Source: Isoetes taiwanensis (taxonomy: Eukaryota; Streptophyta; Lycopodiopsida; Isoetales; Isoetaceae). From it: a stretch of DNA of 64,000 nt. Below are positions 1-12,871 of the stretch, in pieces. Every line of letters begins with the position of its first letter. The stretch's first letter is position 1. The notes below the pieces were generated by a model. It was not told the DNA's origin, ran no database searches, and saw only the letters and a list, made by a program, of their open reading frames with translations. The stretch lies in NCBI GenBank assembly GCA_021234155.1, contig JAJEKV010000374.1, forward strand, positions 62,001 through 126,000, written 5' to 3'. The position numbers were made by a program, and so were the translations under genes.

Positions 1-30
1 GGGCCTGACAGGTTAGAATCTGTTTTGCAG

Positions 31-677
31 AACAAATGCAGATCAGGGCCGAGAAAAAAGGGGCCGGGCTGTTAACGGGGGAGGATATCAAACGTATGAA
101 ATACACTTGGAGGGTTGCCCAAGAGAGCCTTAGGCTTCAACCTCCAGTTCTTGGCACATTTAGAAGGGCTTTAAGAGACATCAATTTGGGAGGTTATACA
201 ATTCCCAAAGGATGGAAGGTATAAACTAAGATTTTTTTTTTGCACTATAATCAACTTCTAGGCCTATAAATAAAAACCCAATGTAGACCTTCAACATGTC
301 TCCTCCTTCTCTCGCCCCCTAACTCATCTCATGGCGTGCTTGTCCTGCAGCTCTACTGGACTCCAAATATGTCCCACCGCAGAGAGGAATTCTTCCCCAA
401 TCCTCAGGTTTTTGATCCTTCCAGATTTGACGGTGATGGGCCGAAGCCTTATACTTTTGTGCCGTTCGGAGGCGGTCCCAGGACCTGTCCTGGCAATGAG
501 TTCGCTAAAATGGAGATCCTCACACTACTGCATTACCTAGCTACTTCGGATTTAGAGTGGTCTCTAGCGGATCCTAATGAAGGAATTACTGTTGATCCAA
601 TTCCTTACCCAAAGAATGGGCTGCTAGTCAATCTGATGGCCAAATCACATCAAATTGTAAACCCACCAGACAAATGA
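31..677 (+). CDS. Cytochrome P450, CYP716-like, C-terminal exons (partial)
   Basis: These are the last two exons of a P450 monooxygenase whose 5' part lies outside the window. Exon A (31-218) follows a TTTTGCAG acceptor and carries the K-helix ExxR motif (ESLR near 125-136) and the [20 protein letters not shown] stretch. A phase-0 intron (219-350, GT...TGCAG) leads to exon B (351-677). Exon B has the meander motif FDPSRF and the haem loop [11 protein letters not shown] near 462-494, whose Cys is the haem thiolate ligand, then EFAKMEIL. The stop is TGA at 675-677. The motif set fits the CYP716/CYP725 group, which oxidises triterpenes or diterpenoids (taxoids in yew) at the ER; the substrate cannot be read from this fragment. 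No lesion is visible in the part present. Confidence 0.85.
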
Positions 678-690
678 GAAATCATGTGTA

Positions 691-696
691 AATAAA
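691..696 (+). terminator. Poly(A) signal of the P450 gene
   Basis: An AATAAA hexamer lies 14 bases after the P450 stop codon, in AT-rich sequence. Its position fits a plant near-upstream polyadenylation element. Confidence 0.45.
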
Positions 697-699
697 ATA

Positions 700-2190
700 T
701 GTAAATACAAGTCAACCTCTCCAATAGTAGTCCTAATCAATCACCTTTTTCATTTCAATAAAAAATAATAGTTCTTTCATATGTTTGTTGGTCGTACCAT
801 ACATTTATTGCTACGATAATGTAGTCTATATGCAGTCCAAGAATATCAACTTCATGAATGTCAACTTCAATAAACATTGACAAAATATTCATCAACAAAG
901 GACGAAGTATTTTCATCTGTGGCAAATAGTAAGGCTGAATTTCAATTTCCAATTTAGTATGGGTTTGTAATTTAATATTTCTCTAAAACAAATGGTTCAG
1001 ATCAAATAATACATGGAAAGAATACTCGAGTCATTCTCTACACATATATTTCAATGTTTGAAATACAAATTCTAATAAAAAGCTGGGTGGCTTATGCATA
1101 GTCCTACATTTATTATTCCAGTACCCTCTTTCTCACCATAGATGACTCTCCTTATGTTGGTGGATCTTGATGATCGATATTATATATGCAATATGTAGAT
1201 GTTTACATTAATATAGGCAAATAGAATCTCTAAAAGATAGATAGATAGATAGATTTTTTAACGTCCACGAAGATCAAATTGACCTTGGGACCCAAACAAC
1301 AAAAAGGGCAGGAAGTCCAAAAGCACAAAAAAGATAACGCTAATGTTAATGGTAATTTTCTATTTGAATTATCTAGACATAGCCAATCTAAGGATTAGGA
1401 CATTGATCTAGATTACCTATTCTTTTTTAATGTGAACTGCCCTCATCTTGCAGAGCTCCTTCTGACAGTTACATAATTGAAGAGGAGAGAGGTCCTCCTG
1501 TACTGAGAGCATCTTGAAACGGAACTAAAGAATGTTGAGGACGATCAAGTCTTGCTGCTCCCACACAAGTAGCAGAGACAACTCCAGCAACCTTCACATG
1601 CATGACGGCAGTGAAGAAATGCAAAGCCTCATCCACATCTGAAAGAGCATTAGTCTTTGACTCTGTAACCCATATAATATGCAAGTTCAGAGACTTGGTA
1701 GCAGCAGACAGTAAGGCAGCCTGCTCCTGTTCGCTAGTTTCACATTGCAGCTCCTAATCCACTAGGGAATGTAGAGATGTTTGTACTCCCACCTCCAATG
1801 TTGCCTATCCAATGTTTGTACTATCTCCTCCACACAACGCTTCTGCTATAGTGGTAACTCTGACTCCAATGTCCATACTGAAGTAGCATTTGTTCCCACA
1901 TATAGGCCATCAATGCCGGGGACCAAGGCCTTTATTAATTGTAAAAATTGTGTCCATTCACAAAAGACATGGTCAACATATGTGTCATCCTCCCTCAGAA
2001 TGAACAGTTTGTATCTGATCACGAAGGGTAGGCAGAAGACATTGGACTTGCAGGTTTAGAGCATTTTGGAGATTCTCTTGATCTTGGAAGGTAAATATAT
2101 GTCAGGCTCGATCTCCGGCATTGACTATTGAGGACTAAAGATTCCTGGAATATCAGGTCTATTGTTCTCGTCCAACAATGGCCTCTGAGG
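700..2190. other. Intergenic; no gene recognised
   Basis: AT-rich sequence with only short unsupported reading frames. A GATA microsatellite (about five units) sits near 1235-1254. The segment 1440-2190 is richer in GC and may be old retroelement sequence, but I recognise no domain. Confidence 0.5.
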
Positions 2191-2199
2191 ATCAAATTG

Positions 2200-3235
2200 T
2201 TTAGATGGCAGAACACCCACCATTGTCGGAGTGCCAGGCTACTGAGGCCAGTACTAAGAATCCTAGCAGGTGTATGGTAGCCTCATCGCCCTTTCTCTGG
2301 GTACCCTTGGATTCTACATCTCCCTTGGCCTCTTTCCTACACCCAGGTACTCAGCGTCGATGGATTACATCCATCCGTGGTCGGGTGGGAGGGGTCATCT
2401 GGCGCCGTGGGAGTTTTTAGGGAAGCGATTTGGCCTTGACGGTGGGACATAATGGACTTGGGCGAATTGCTAATGCTTTTCCATTGCAGTTGTCTTCTCA
2501 AGTCAATCGTGTTTGGAAGTCGCATAGTGGACTTGATGCATCTCAGTTTGTAGCATCGGCCTATGGGCTTCTAAGCCAGACACATTGCCGCCGGATAAGT
2601 GGTCGCTTAAGCTTCCGGGGAGTAAGTGGCCCGGCCACCATGTGGAAGTGGGCGTGGAATACATTGTCTCCTCCCTAAAATCCGTACCCTTTTGTGGCGG
2701 ATCTTGCAGAAGTAGCCTCGGGGTGAATGTCAGGAAGTCCACAGGTTCAAGCCTCCCGTAGCGGAAACATTGAGGTAGTGGGAGGCGTCGAGACCATTGA
2801 GCACCTTTGCTTTGTCACGCGGTGTACCGCAGGTAGGGGCAGCTTGGTCTGGGTGAGAGCCCTCTTTGGGTCTTCAATGCGGTCGAAGATTCTCTTGGGA
2901 GTCTTTCCTAGCGGTTGGCGGTGGCCAAGCGGCGAGCATTTCATTTATCACGAGCTTGGCTTCTATGGTTGATTTAGAAAAGACGGAGAGCGAAGGTCTT
3001 TCAGAATGCAGTGCTTAGCCCTTTTTGGTTGGTTCCGATCTTGAGGCATAAGTTGTGGCAGGCTTACCAAGTCTGAAGCTTGTCTGATACAGTTAAGTGG
3101 GAAATTTTGTCGACATTCCTACAGATTGTGAATCATGATGGGCACTTCATTTCTTAGCACCACACTTATCATTGTACTTGATCGCATTCTAATGGTTTAA
3201 TATATTTCTATATTCTTCAAAAAAAAAAGAAAAGG
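2200..3235 (+). mobile_element. LINE 3' end fragment (degenerate)
   Basis: Around 2755-2850 the plus strand encodes a GGVETIEHLCFV-like stretch. It resembles the zinc-binding reverse-transcriptase C-terminal region of plant LINEs (zf-RVT: ET/EH...C). Downstream the sequence is non-coding and ends in TTTAATATATTTCTATATTC followed by an A-rich tail near 3219-3235, the expected layout of a LINE 3' terminus. A very similar terminus occurs at 43,338-43,380. Frames are broken, so this is a dead copy. The 5' limit is uncertain. Confidence 0.5.
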
Positions 3236-4237
3236 GAATCTTATATCAAGCAAGAAATATTTCTTGTTTGAAAGCCTTGAACATGCACAAGACTTGGGTC
3301 CCTCTTTTTATTCTCTTCTGTTGGATTTTATACCTTATTGCTATTTCTTCTTGTAATGGCCATGATAGGGTGCAAGTTTTCAAAAACATTACTGAATGAG
3401 ATCGTAATAATGTTATTTGGACTCGAAAAACTTAACCAATCATGGTTATGTCATATGCAATCAGAAAGCCCTTGAAGAGTGCTTTCTAGCTCATTAAAAA
3501 AAATATAAAAAAAAAAATTCCAAAGCTGAGTCACGAATCAAGAGTTATGGTAAAAACTATCTTACTGGCAAAACTGCAGGGCATGCATGGCAAAAAAGGG
3601 TACCTAAGTTAAAAAGTAAAAAAAGTAGGTATCTACCTTCATAGATTCAGAACCAAATCATATACCAATATGAAGCTCTTTTCACGAGCTTTCCAATGAG
3701 CCCAGGATCATCTGATTTTGACATATGTAGCTCAGAAATCATGCATGAATCCAAAAGGCAAATAGTAGCTCTGAGAAGGTACTTCAACATAGCCAATTAA
3801 CAGAAGGGGAACCAACCTAAGGACATGGGCCATACTTCATATAATCTTTTCACTTCAAAAGAATATATAGATGGTATATGCATCATATGAAGTTTCTCAT
3901 ATGTTAAAGCGAAAGCATACAAATGAACATACACAAGCACATGTATGCGACACAGTTTCAGCATTTAAATCAAATGCTTTAATTCGTTTGGGAACTGAAA
4001 ATAGAGACAGTTGGCACTCAAATCCACATTTTTTGTGATCAATATGCCTCTAGAATAGCATAAGTAGTGTGATCTGGTGATTTGTTAAAGAGCATGTACA
4101 CGGGCATGATTGTGAGGATTGTTTAATTCTATTAATTAAGAATTGTATTGAATTGAATTGAATTGAATTAAATGGATTTTATATTCTATAGAGAACCCAT
4201 AGATCTATGGGATCCAATCATGGAGTAGAACAAATGT
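3236..4237. other. Intergenic; simple repeat only
   Basis: No coding potential seen. An (AATTG)n tract lies near 4141-4170. Confidence 0.5.
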
Positions 4238-4302
4238 ATTACTGCCAGGATTAAAAAACTCTCACCCCAAAGGGTTTTCGAGGGAGAAACATTGGCAGTA
4301 AT
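4238..4302. repeat. Short inverted repeat (10-bp arms)
   Basis: ATTACTGCCA at 4238-4247 is the exact reverse complement of TGGCAGTAAT at 4293-4302. The 45-bp spacer contains a GGTTTTCGAGGGAGAAAC stretch reminiscent of Copia LTR ends. It could be a fragment of an LTR or a small fold-back. Confidence 0.4.
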
Positions 4303-4347
4303 AGGCATCCTTAGGTACTGTATACTATGATACATTTCAATTTTCAT

Positions 4348-5224
4348 CTAGCGTCTAAAAATATAGATGCGTGCATACATCCATGATCTCCTAGAGATAA
4401 AACCCCAATAATCCCATTGAAGCCATGTCCAACAGCAAATGGATCGACTGATTAGGTGGGAACAACTCAGCATAGTGGACCTGAATATGGGTGAATGCCA
4501 GATATAGTCTTGAAGAGTGTGGTATTCGTCCTCAATGATGCCCTCTTGACAACATTGACAAATCATGTCCTCACGCGCCTCCCGAGCCCATCTGCCTATC
4601 TCAGAGGCGATGTGCATATGTGCGGATTGAAGCTATCAATATACGCTTCTTCATGGGCTATGTATGTAGGTAGCGCTGACATCGTGTAAGCATGGGATTG
4701 ATTTGGGCTTGATAGTGTGCCATCTTAACCTATTTCAGGGCACTAGCATCCCAAAGCTTGCTGAGGAAGAAAGCATCAAGGTACTGCCTCAGGTGATGGT
4801 GATCCTCCTTAGTTTGTACCTGTATGCACCTATTCACCTGCACATTCCATCAGGAGAACCACTAAGCTCATCTCTCCTTCCAGCAGACCTTTGAGCTGTT
4901 GTGGATTTATAGCCATGGTATAAGCAGGGTTGGGGAAGAGGTTCATTGGGTATACTAACTACCTTCTGAAAGTAAATAATGTGGCAGTCAATTGCAGCCC
5001 TCTGTAGAGGCAAGAAATTAACCTCTCTCCTGCAGAAGAATCTGATATAGGATGTGGATTTTACTCCAGGTGGCCCGAGCTAGGAAGGCTTTTTGCACCT
5101 GCTCTAGGCCATTCCAGGTGGCCATGGATATCACCGGCCCCAGACTTCGCCCAGATATAAAGAATGGGCTCCACCAAAACTCTGAACAAGTGTAATTGAT
5201 GGGCATAGTCATACAACTTTGCAT
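4348..5224 (-). mobile_element. LINE reverse transcriptase C-terminal fragment
   Basis: Read on the minus strand, 5224-5018 encodes a stretch with ATWNGLEQVQKAFLARATW and then an ILYQILLQERG segment, like the RT thumb region of plant LINEs. Further on, 4617-4348 encodes CQCCQEGIIEDEYHTLQ, which resembles the zf-RVT zinc finger. The order (RT, then zinc finger) and spacing agree with one decayed LINE body. Several frame breaks lie between the two pieces. Confidence 0.5.
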
Positions 5225-8100
5225 TAGAGAGCTTCATAACATAGCTAATTCAAATGCATTTAGAACCCATTTCAATATTTATTTGAGATCAACTATTATA
5301 GGACACATACATACCACACCAACATTGATGACATGATGCTTTATCCAATCATCTTACATTATAAGCATTTCGGTGGACTCATACTTGAGACCTAATTGTA
5401 TCTAAATTAGTGAGACAGAACTTTAGGATGACCGATGCTTAGCATTGCCGGGCTTTAGAAACCATCTATCCTTTGGTGAAAATTCATAGGCAGATTGTAT
5501 GCCTATGATCAACTATATAGATTTATATGGCACTACAACTTGCATGGTGAGAAATTTATAATCTACTTAAGTTAATGGGGTAGGGAGGGAGTGACAGTTC
5601 CTGGTGTTGTTGACAATAGAGATATTTATCAACAAATATCAAATGCCTTGTAATTTGGGAAAATAAAAGTCGTCACATTATATGATAGCCATATTTGTTA
5701 TAAAAAGTGGATTGGAAAAATGTATACGTTCATTTGTATCCCTCAATGATAGGTCAAGATAACTTTACCCCAGCCCAGAGAAAATTCCAGCTCTAGGATC
5801 CCTCGCCTGTCCCCTACGGAGCCCGTTTCCGTCCTCCTGTTCTTCCATATTGATATGTGTTAGCGCATCAATCCATGCTGTCAACAAGGCTGGTGCATCA
5901 GAACCGTCGATTCTGACTCTCCACTTTGGAATCGTGTGTTCATGCCGAGAACTTGAGATCCCCATTCAGGAAGCAAAAGGCTGAGATCCCACTGGAGATA
6001 TCAGTAGGGGGATCCCCATCTGCAATATCGAGGTCCGGGAACACTCATTGGACAATACGGGCTCCTGATATCACCAGGTGGTATCCTCCAGCCCGAGAAC
6101 CTCACCTGCAATATCGATGTCTAGGAACCCCCAGTGGGAGATACTGGTTCCTAACATTACCGAATGTATCCCGTAGCCCAAGATCCACAACTGAATCTTG
6201 GACTCTGGGACCCACAATGCGAAGTCTTCGTCGAAGATCCATAATTTTTTCATCTGCTGGGTTCCTCATTTTTTCTGTTCTCTGAAATCTGATTGTGTAG
6301 TCATTATTTCCAAGGATCACTTTGCCCACAGATGCGATCCATGTAGCCAATAATGGCTCTACTTACCCACCACGATAATATTGCATTCCGAGTGATTCAG
6401 GTGGGCGGTATTAGATCTAACTAACATCCTTTAAAATTCGACCATTAGATCTAACTAACATAATCTAAATTTTAATCCATAGTGGAAAGTAAGGAATGAA
6501 TTACGAGAAATACGCTGCCAAAATATGGGATCCCCACAAAATAAGACTTAGCAGACGGGCGGTTCAATCCCAGCCGGGCATATAAACAAGGGGGCCATAT
6601 CCTCACCATAGGTGGTTTGTACAAACTTTGCACCCATGGTTTCTAACAGGCATTCCAATGCCTGGATTCGAATTTGAAAATCTGTTAGTTACCCTGAGTC
6701 GAGATCGGGGATGTGGAAGCCACAGGTTCTATCATTGCCATAGATAGAACCCTATCCTCCCAATCCAATAACTTATCTCAATTATTGAATCCCAGTCACA
6801 ATTATTGTGTATTCCATCTCTGCTCTCTACGTCATTCTCCTCTATCTCCTTTCTCTGGTGGACGAGCGATTGCTCCAATGGACTTGAAGGTGCAAACAAG
6901 GGAGCATGTATGGTATCTAGTCCTTAAGCAATTCTTATGTCTAAATAAAATTACATGTATGCTTGTAAAATTGTAGTTCAATGTAAGCATACGCGTCAGC
7001 GAGCCTCCAGAAGGAATTTTCAATCACATCAAAGTTTTATGGACTATCAAAGAGCATTCGGTTCCCGGAGGGAAAAAATGATTGTGATGCTCTCAATCCA
7101 AAGTAGCCGAATAGATGACTTCGTCCTAGGGATGCAGTTGTTTGGAAATGCCCCATGCATTTTCTGCAGAAGCTCTCAAACTTAGCGGTAGCTTGCATGA
7201 CCAAGAAGGATTCATATTTGACGATGAAGAGGTAGAGTTCTATGATCGAAGATCCCTGTAATTTGCCCTTTATATTTAGTGTAGATTGTGGAGTGCAGAT
7301 GCAACTTGTGGTTCTAACTTAGAAACAAATTGGACTCTTGAAACAAGTATTGTTGCATGTATAGACCTCAAGACCACTCAACAAACATTGATGTAGTGTC
7401 AATGAGACACCATTTCCTCTGGGTAGAAGGAGGAAAAGTGTTGAGGGAAGAGGGTATGACCACTTCCTCTGCCATTTTACAATTAGGCAATTGTATCTTT
7501 TGCCACAATGCATGAAGATAACATATTACTGGTTCAATCATGTAGACAATAGAGTAGTATCCTATGATTGAGCATCCACAGAAGGGTTTGAGATTTAGGT
7601 TCCCCCTATGGTTATCAAAGGAGAAAGGGGACTAGATTCGACAGAAGATGGTGCTATATCACACACCTCATAGTGTCATGTACATGCATGAAGAGTATTG
7701 GAACCTGAAATATTCCATGAAAGGGACGGAGAGTTGGGCTAGGAACAAGTTGACCTAGCAAACGCACTAATGACCTGTGGTGCAATTGCAGATTCCTTTT
7801 TCAAAAACACGTAAATTCTGCATTTTAGCCATTTTTTAAAAAAAACAAGCCCAAAAAATGCAGTGAGCCTAAAAAAAGTCCACATTTCGAAGACAAGCAG
7901 GTTTTCTTGGTTTTGGACAAAGTAAGAAACACACTTTTTGGAGCACCAAAATGCAACTGAAAAGAGAAAAGCCATTTGTGGTGGTTGGCGCCCCCTCCAC
8001 TTGATGTATCAGTTCATCCCCTTACATAGAGACAATGGGTCCTAACAGGTGTCGTGTCTATTCAAGCATGGTATGAAGGTGGTCGCCTCTTGTCATGACT
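5225..8100. other. Intergenic; no gene recognised
   Basis: No supported gene. A short direct repeat (TTAGATCTAACTAACAT) occurs twice near 6411-6460. The remaining reading frames are short and match no family I recognise. Confidence 0.45.
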
Positions 8101-8139
8101 TAAGTTTCAAGCAAAATTGCATTGGGACATCTCTATGAT

Positions 8140-8260
8140 CTTTGTATCTCTACAGTATGTCCGCTTTGCCTTTTAGATGTTGAAACACTTGAGCATTGTC
8201 TGTTTTCTTGCTCAGGTGCTAGCATGGTCCTGGCTACAAGGTTTATTTAATAGCACACTG
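8140..8260 (+). mobile_element. LINE zinc-finger fragment
   Basis: The plus strand encodes CPLCLLDVETLEHCLFSC near 8158-8211, matching the CxxC...ET.EH...C pattern of the LINE zf-RVT domain. No intact RT is visible around it, so it is a small LINE remnant. Outer limits are uncertain. Confidence 0.5.
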
Positions 8261-8439
8261 GATAGCTAATGTGTTCTCTTGGCATCCTACACATATGCAT
8301 GGGCCCTAACTAGGCAGAAGACATTTCATCTAGGGCCTAGTTGGTTATTTTGGTCAATCTAAAAGCGTTGCAGGCTCCCCATTTCTAAGGCATTTACTCA
8401 TCTGCTCGTGGTGTTATTGTTGTAGTCCAGGCTAAGATA

Positions 8440-10780
8440 CTGATAGCTTATAAGTTTTTCTTCTTTGAGCAAGAAACGGGGGATCCTACAAAATACAAGG
8501 AATCCCTTGTTATTTTGTTAGATATTAGCTCCAAAAGTCGCTTCCAAAAGCTTGCGATGAACTGAGATCCTCAATCAGTAATGATAGTGCCTGGTTGTGT
8601 TCTCATTGGTGATAATGGTGTTGCAAAAAATAAAATGAGCCATATTAGAGAAACGATCAACAATGACCATGATGGCAACATGACCTCAAGAAAGTAGAAG
8701 CTCTGAAATGAGATTCAACAAAATACTCTTCCAAAGTCCTTTTGGAATAGGCGGCGGCTGAAGAAGACCATGAGGAAGATGTCTCAGAGCCTTCTTTCAC
8801 TAGCAAATATCATAGGATCGAATAAAGGTTTCAACAGAGCAGTGAAGCCCAGACCACCAATACTCTCGACTATTAAGTTCAAGACTCTTGGCTATTCCAA
8901 AATAAGGATTATAATCCGACCACATTTGCAGAGAAGAGAATACGAAGCCAAGATGTGAAAATATATTTTGAGTTGATGGATCCAAAAAGGAAGATGTGCA
9001 AATAGACTCCAACAAGGATATATCCTCAGGTCGCTCAAACAAAGTGATGGCCATAAGCTGTAACCCATCAAGTCTAAGAAAAACTGTGATTGCTTATCAA
9101 AGGGATCACTCAGCTTAGGCTTAAGGTAGGAGCGTTGAGACAAAGCGTTAGACTTTTCTTGGAGGGTTCTAAGACGATACTTGATATGAAATCAGTACAT
9201 GATAGTACTTGAATATGCCACCTGGTTTGGTGACGGTTGAGCGCACAGATGGATTCTAGAAGCCTATTAGCCTTGATTTTGTCAGAAACATTAGAAAAGT
9301 CGCCATATTTAGCTAAAAGCATCAAAACAGGCTTCACAGATGTAGAGCTAATTGACGGATGAGCATGAATTGCAAATATTGAATTGGGTGGGACTTGCCT
9401 TCTAGATTTAATAAGCTCGTGAAGAGAAATATTTGAGATATAAAACTGAGAGTGTGATTGGGATGAAGACGGCTCCATAGAAATAGGAATTTGGATAGGA
9501 GCAGAAGCTGGAGCAGGAACAGCTAGGAGAAAGAGCTGGACATCATCCGAAACATGGACAGAATTTTAGATATGAACTGAAGTTGACACAGAATAGGATT
9601 AGAACACGGAGTATGACTAGGAACTGAAATACGGCCAAGAGCAGAATAAAAAACCAACGATAATGTACGAAGTGAAGTCGGTATTATCTGAAAGGCAAGA
9701 ACTATAGGCGAATTGGAACTAGAGTTAGAACTAGTAAACATGAATGATCTAGAGCACTACTCAATTTGTAGATTATGCAACTCGAGATAGAAGAGACCCA
9801 CTAGAGCATGTGGGCTAGCAATGAGATTGAAGAAAGAACTACAAGAAACTCCCTCAAATAGAACCTGAAGAGGTGCAGTACATTATGTGACTGCACTCAA
9901 GGAGATCTCACATCCATCAATCCCACCGATAGAACTGAGATGCTCGAGCCTAATTCTAGGGTTGGCATGCTTAGAAGAAAATGCACAATTAATAAAACAA
10001 GCATTCACACCATTGTGAGTTGTGTAAATGCATTAAACTTCCTTACCTCTGACTCTAAAGATGTAGAAATAAAAAATTCTTTACTAACCTTATTAGACGG
10101 AATAAACAATGTGTCTAGCTCCACGACAATACAAACATGGATTATTTTCCCTTTGGTACTAGTTTTCTGCAGATGTAGGACTCTGAACAACAACACAATC
10201 AATCTGCATAAGCTCATGCATGGGCCCACTGAACTCTGTAGATGGAACTGGGACAGGCATAGCTACAGGCTCTCGTGGCACTTCAAAAGACTTGATTACG
10301 TCTTTCTTGCTTGTATTCAAAAGGTTGCTTATCACAATGAACTGCAAATTTTATGGCTTATCAAAAGTTCTGGGAACCTCAATGGTCAGTAACATATCCT
10401 TCACATCCTCGTAAATTCCTCTTCAAAAGCAATCAGACACGTCTATGGCAATTTGGCGAAACTTTGAAGCATAAACTGAAGCCGGACGAGAACCTTGCAT
10501 GAGGTTGCCAAGCTTGGTAATTGTTGTGTGCTATCAATCAGTGTCTCTAAAATATACCTTAAGTTCAACAGTAAATGCTGCAAAATTTTATAACTTGAAA
10601 GCTCCTCTCTCTATCAAGGGGATAAACAACTTAAAGCTGACCCGAAAGAAGAGAGCAAACCAGTACAATCTGTTTTCGATTAGTGGTAATACTTTTGGGA
10701 TTGGAGCCAAATAATGAGTTTTATCTGGTTCAAGAATCCCCAGAGTTTGGATCTAATGCCATCAAATTTCTATGACAACC
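8440..10780 (-). mobile_element. Degenerate Ty3/gypsy retrotransposon (gag to integrase)
   Basis: Read on the minus strand, the order is primer site (10749-10761), gag (about 10500-10380) and integrase (about 8690-8520). The gag piece includes MQGSRPASVYASKFRQIAI, then YEDVKDMLLTIEVP, like the Ty3 gag core. The integrase piece includes VAIMVIVDRFSNMAHFIFC and a decayed catalytic-core stretch (GSQF in the Ty3 integrase DRGxQF position). Frameshifts and stops are frequent and RT is not clearly readable, so the copy is inactive. No matching LTR pair was delimited; sequence from 10,770 upward may be the 5' LTR. Confidence 0.6.
10749..10761 (-). other. Primer binding site of the minus-strand Ty3 element
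   Basis: The minus strand reads TGGCATTAGATCC, matching the plant initiator-Met tRNA primer site TGGTATCAGAGCC at 10 of 13 positions. It lies just upstream of the gag remnant in the right orientation. Confidence 0.45.
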
Positions 10781-11312
10781 TAGTTTTAAACTCTAATATC
10801 CTCCTCTTGGAGTTAGAGGCTAATTCATGAGATGCTACCTATTCTCTGGACTCTTTATTGTCTAGGAATAATTGCTGCTGACATATTTGAACAAGCTGCT
10901 AAACTTGTTGTAACAAGGATTAAACCTCCTCCATAGAGCAAAAAAAACACCAAGTATGAACAAAGAAATACCTACCAGACCAGAATTGGTAAGGGATTTT
11001 TGTTCAAACAAACTACGCAAAAATAGAGAAAATACGTGAGAAACAACCAAAGAATATGTTGGAATACTGAATATACTTGATAGAACAAAGCAGAATACAA
11101 GGGCTTGAGCTAGAAAGCTCAAGACTAGCGTTGAACTGAAATGGTTTGACAAGGATGAAGCGCCTCCATACATATCAAGGCCAATGGTCAATATCACACT
11201 AAAGGATAAAATCATGCAAAACGTTGCACATACATGTAGATAGGTTCTGGAATGTTTCAGATTCTCCCAAAAACGGTTTTATGAAGAAGATGTGAAGGAA
11301 TGCCTTCTGGAA

Positions 11313-11400
11313 AAGTTAGTAGCTCATTTGGCAAAGGTATGCGCCTCGCAACAACTAAAATGTTGCAAGTTCAAGCCTTGCCTCTTGCAACTACGTTTTG
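11313..11400 (+). mobile_element. tRNA-derived SINE or tRNA pseudogene
   Basis: An A-box-like TAGCTCATTTGG (11320-11331) and a B-box-like AAGTTCAAGCC (11367-11377) occur in the order and near the spacing of an RNA polymerase III internal promoter. The stretch does not fold into a clean tRNA, so a SINE head is more likely than a functional tRNA. The 3' limit of a possible SINE body is not visible. Confidence 0.5.
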
Positions 11401-11469
11401 CCTCACAAATACATTTCCCATTCGTGTGATGGGCATCTTTGTACATACGAGTATAATACTCGTACGTTC

Positions 11470-12238
11470 ATCACATATGCTATGTATTTTTAAAATTTGT
11501 GCCTTCAAGCACTCAAGAATCATAAGCATTCATAACAAGATTTTTGCTAATATGTGATTCTAGAATTCATGTTTCTAATAGCTTGTTTACTTCTAAAATT
11601 AGTTTTTCCCGTTCACATAGACCAAAGCTCGGCAGTCCCGAGAAGGCAGACGGAGGAATGATGACGTGGGATAAAATTGGCAGATATTTGTAGTACTTTG
11701 ACCCAGGCGAGCATTACGTGCTTCTAGAGGCCCATACAATGGGTATGTGGAGGCACATTACCCCCTGTAATGGTCGCCTGGGAGAAAATTATTGATGCCT
11801 GATGGTGTTGGCTGTCCCATGGCACGATCTCATCAACCTTCATTTGTGAGGTATTTTGGCAAATATTCCTATTCCAAGTAGATAATTAAAAGCAATAGCA
11901 GGATGAATATGCTCCAATCATTCTTAACGAGTATGCTTATTTTTTGAAAAGGTCACAAGGATAAATCTCCAAGCATCGAGGTTGAAAATCAATTTCTTGG
12001 ACACTAAAAGGTGGCTCAATATAAGGTACAATTGTTTGATGTGGTTTAGGACTAATGCTTTTTATTGTTCAACAAAACTATCACTGAAATAACTTGTTTT
12101 AAGAAATCACTGTGCCATTCAAAAACCATTGTTGATTAATATTTAGGCAGAATGCTAACCTTCTCGAAGTTCTTCCAATCAAGCTTAATTGACTTGCGCT
12201 TCTCTTTGGGACATATTTGGAATGATTTGGACCACCGT
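11470..12238. other. Intergenic; no gene recognised
   Basis: AT-rich sequence with no supported gene or repeat. Confidence 0.45.
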
Positions 12239-12871
12239 GGATAGGTTCAATACAGACGTTTTATCGGAATACGTATGAATTGTATGATCTGGCACAAATT
12301 TGTCAGATAAAATAAAAAATTTTGACAAAAAACAATTCCGCGTCGGAAGATTTTGGCGCGAAAACAACTATATCAGCGACGCGAAAAAATTTTTCGCGTC
12401 GCGAAACCTTCGAATCTGTGACGCGAAACCAAATTTTTGGCGTCAGACGCGAAAACAACGCCACAACAGACGCGGACTTTTTTTCGTCAGACGCGATTTA
12501 GTTGTTTTCACAGACGCCGAAAATCTCCCTGACGGAATTGTTTTTTGCCGATTTTTTGCGTTATTTTTTTGAACCTGCGTATTTGCTTTCAGCGCTACAG
12601 AATGGCTGGATAGCGTCGCGAAAAATTTTCGCGACGCTATCCGCGGCTTTTCAGCGTCTGTGAATGTCGGGCAATCCTTTTCGCATGATTCTTTCTATTT
12701 CGGCGTCGAAAAAAATTTTCGACGGCTTTCCGCGAAGGTTTCAATGACGCCGAAGATTTTTCCACCGGCCAAGGAGGTATTTATATCGTTAAATACGTAT
12801 TTTATTAAAAAATACGTATTTTTTAACTTTATACGTCAGAAATTTTAATTTTGTACGTATAGAACCTATCC
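12239..12871. mobile_element. GCGTCG-rich MITE with GGATAGGTTC termini
   Basis: The left end GGATAGGTTCAATAC is matched in inverted orientation by the right end (GTATAGAACCTATCC on the plus strand). The 633-bp interior is full of GCGTCGCGAAA/TTTTCGCGACGC motifs in both orientations, like the subterminal arrays of DNA transposons. An internal segment (CGTATGAATTGTATGATCTG) recurs at about 27,740, so this is a family. No target duplication was found and no coding sequence is present. Confidence 0.55.

Noticed and set aside
6559-6577. GGTTCAATCCC, a B-box-like word near 6571
   Set aside because: No A box or tRNA fold lies at a suitable distance upstream, so a tRNA or SINE call is not supported.
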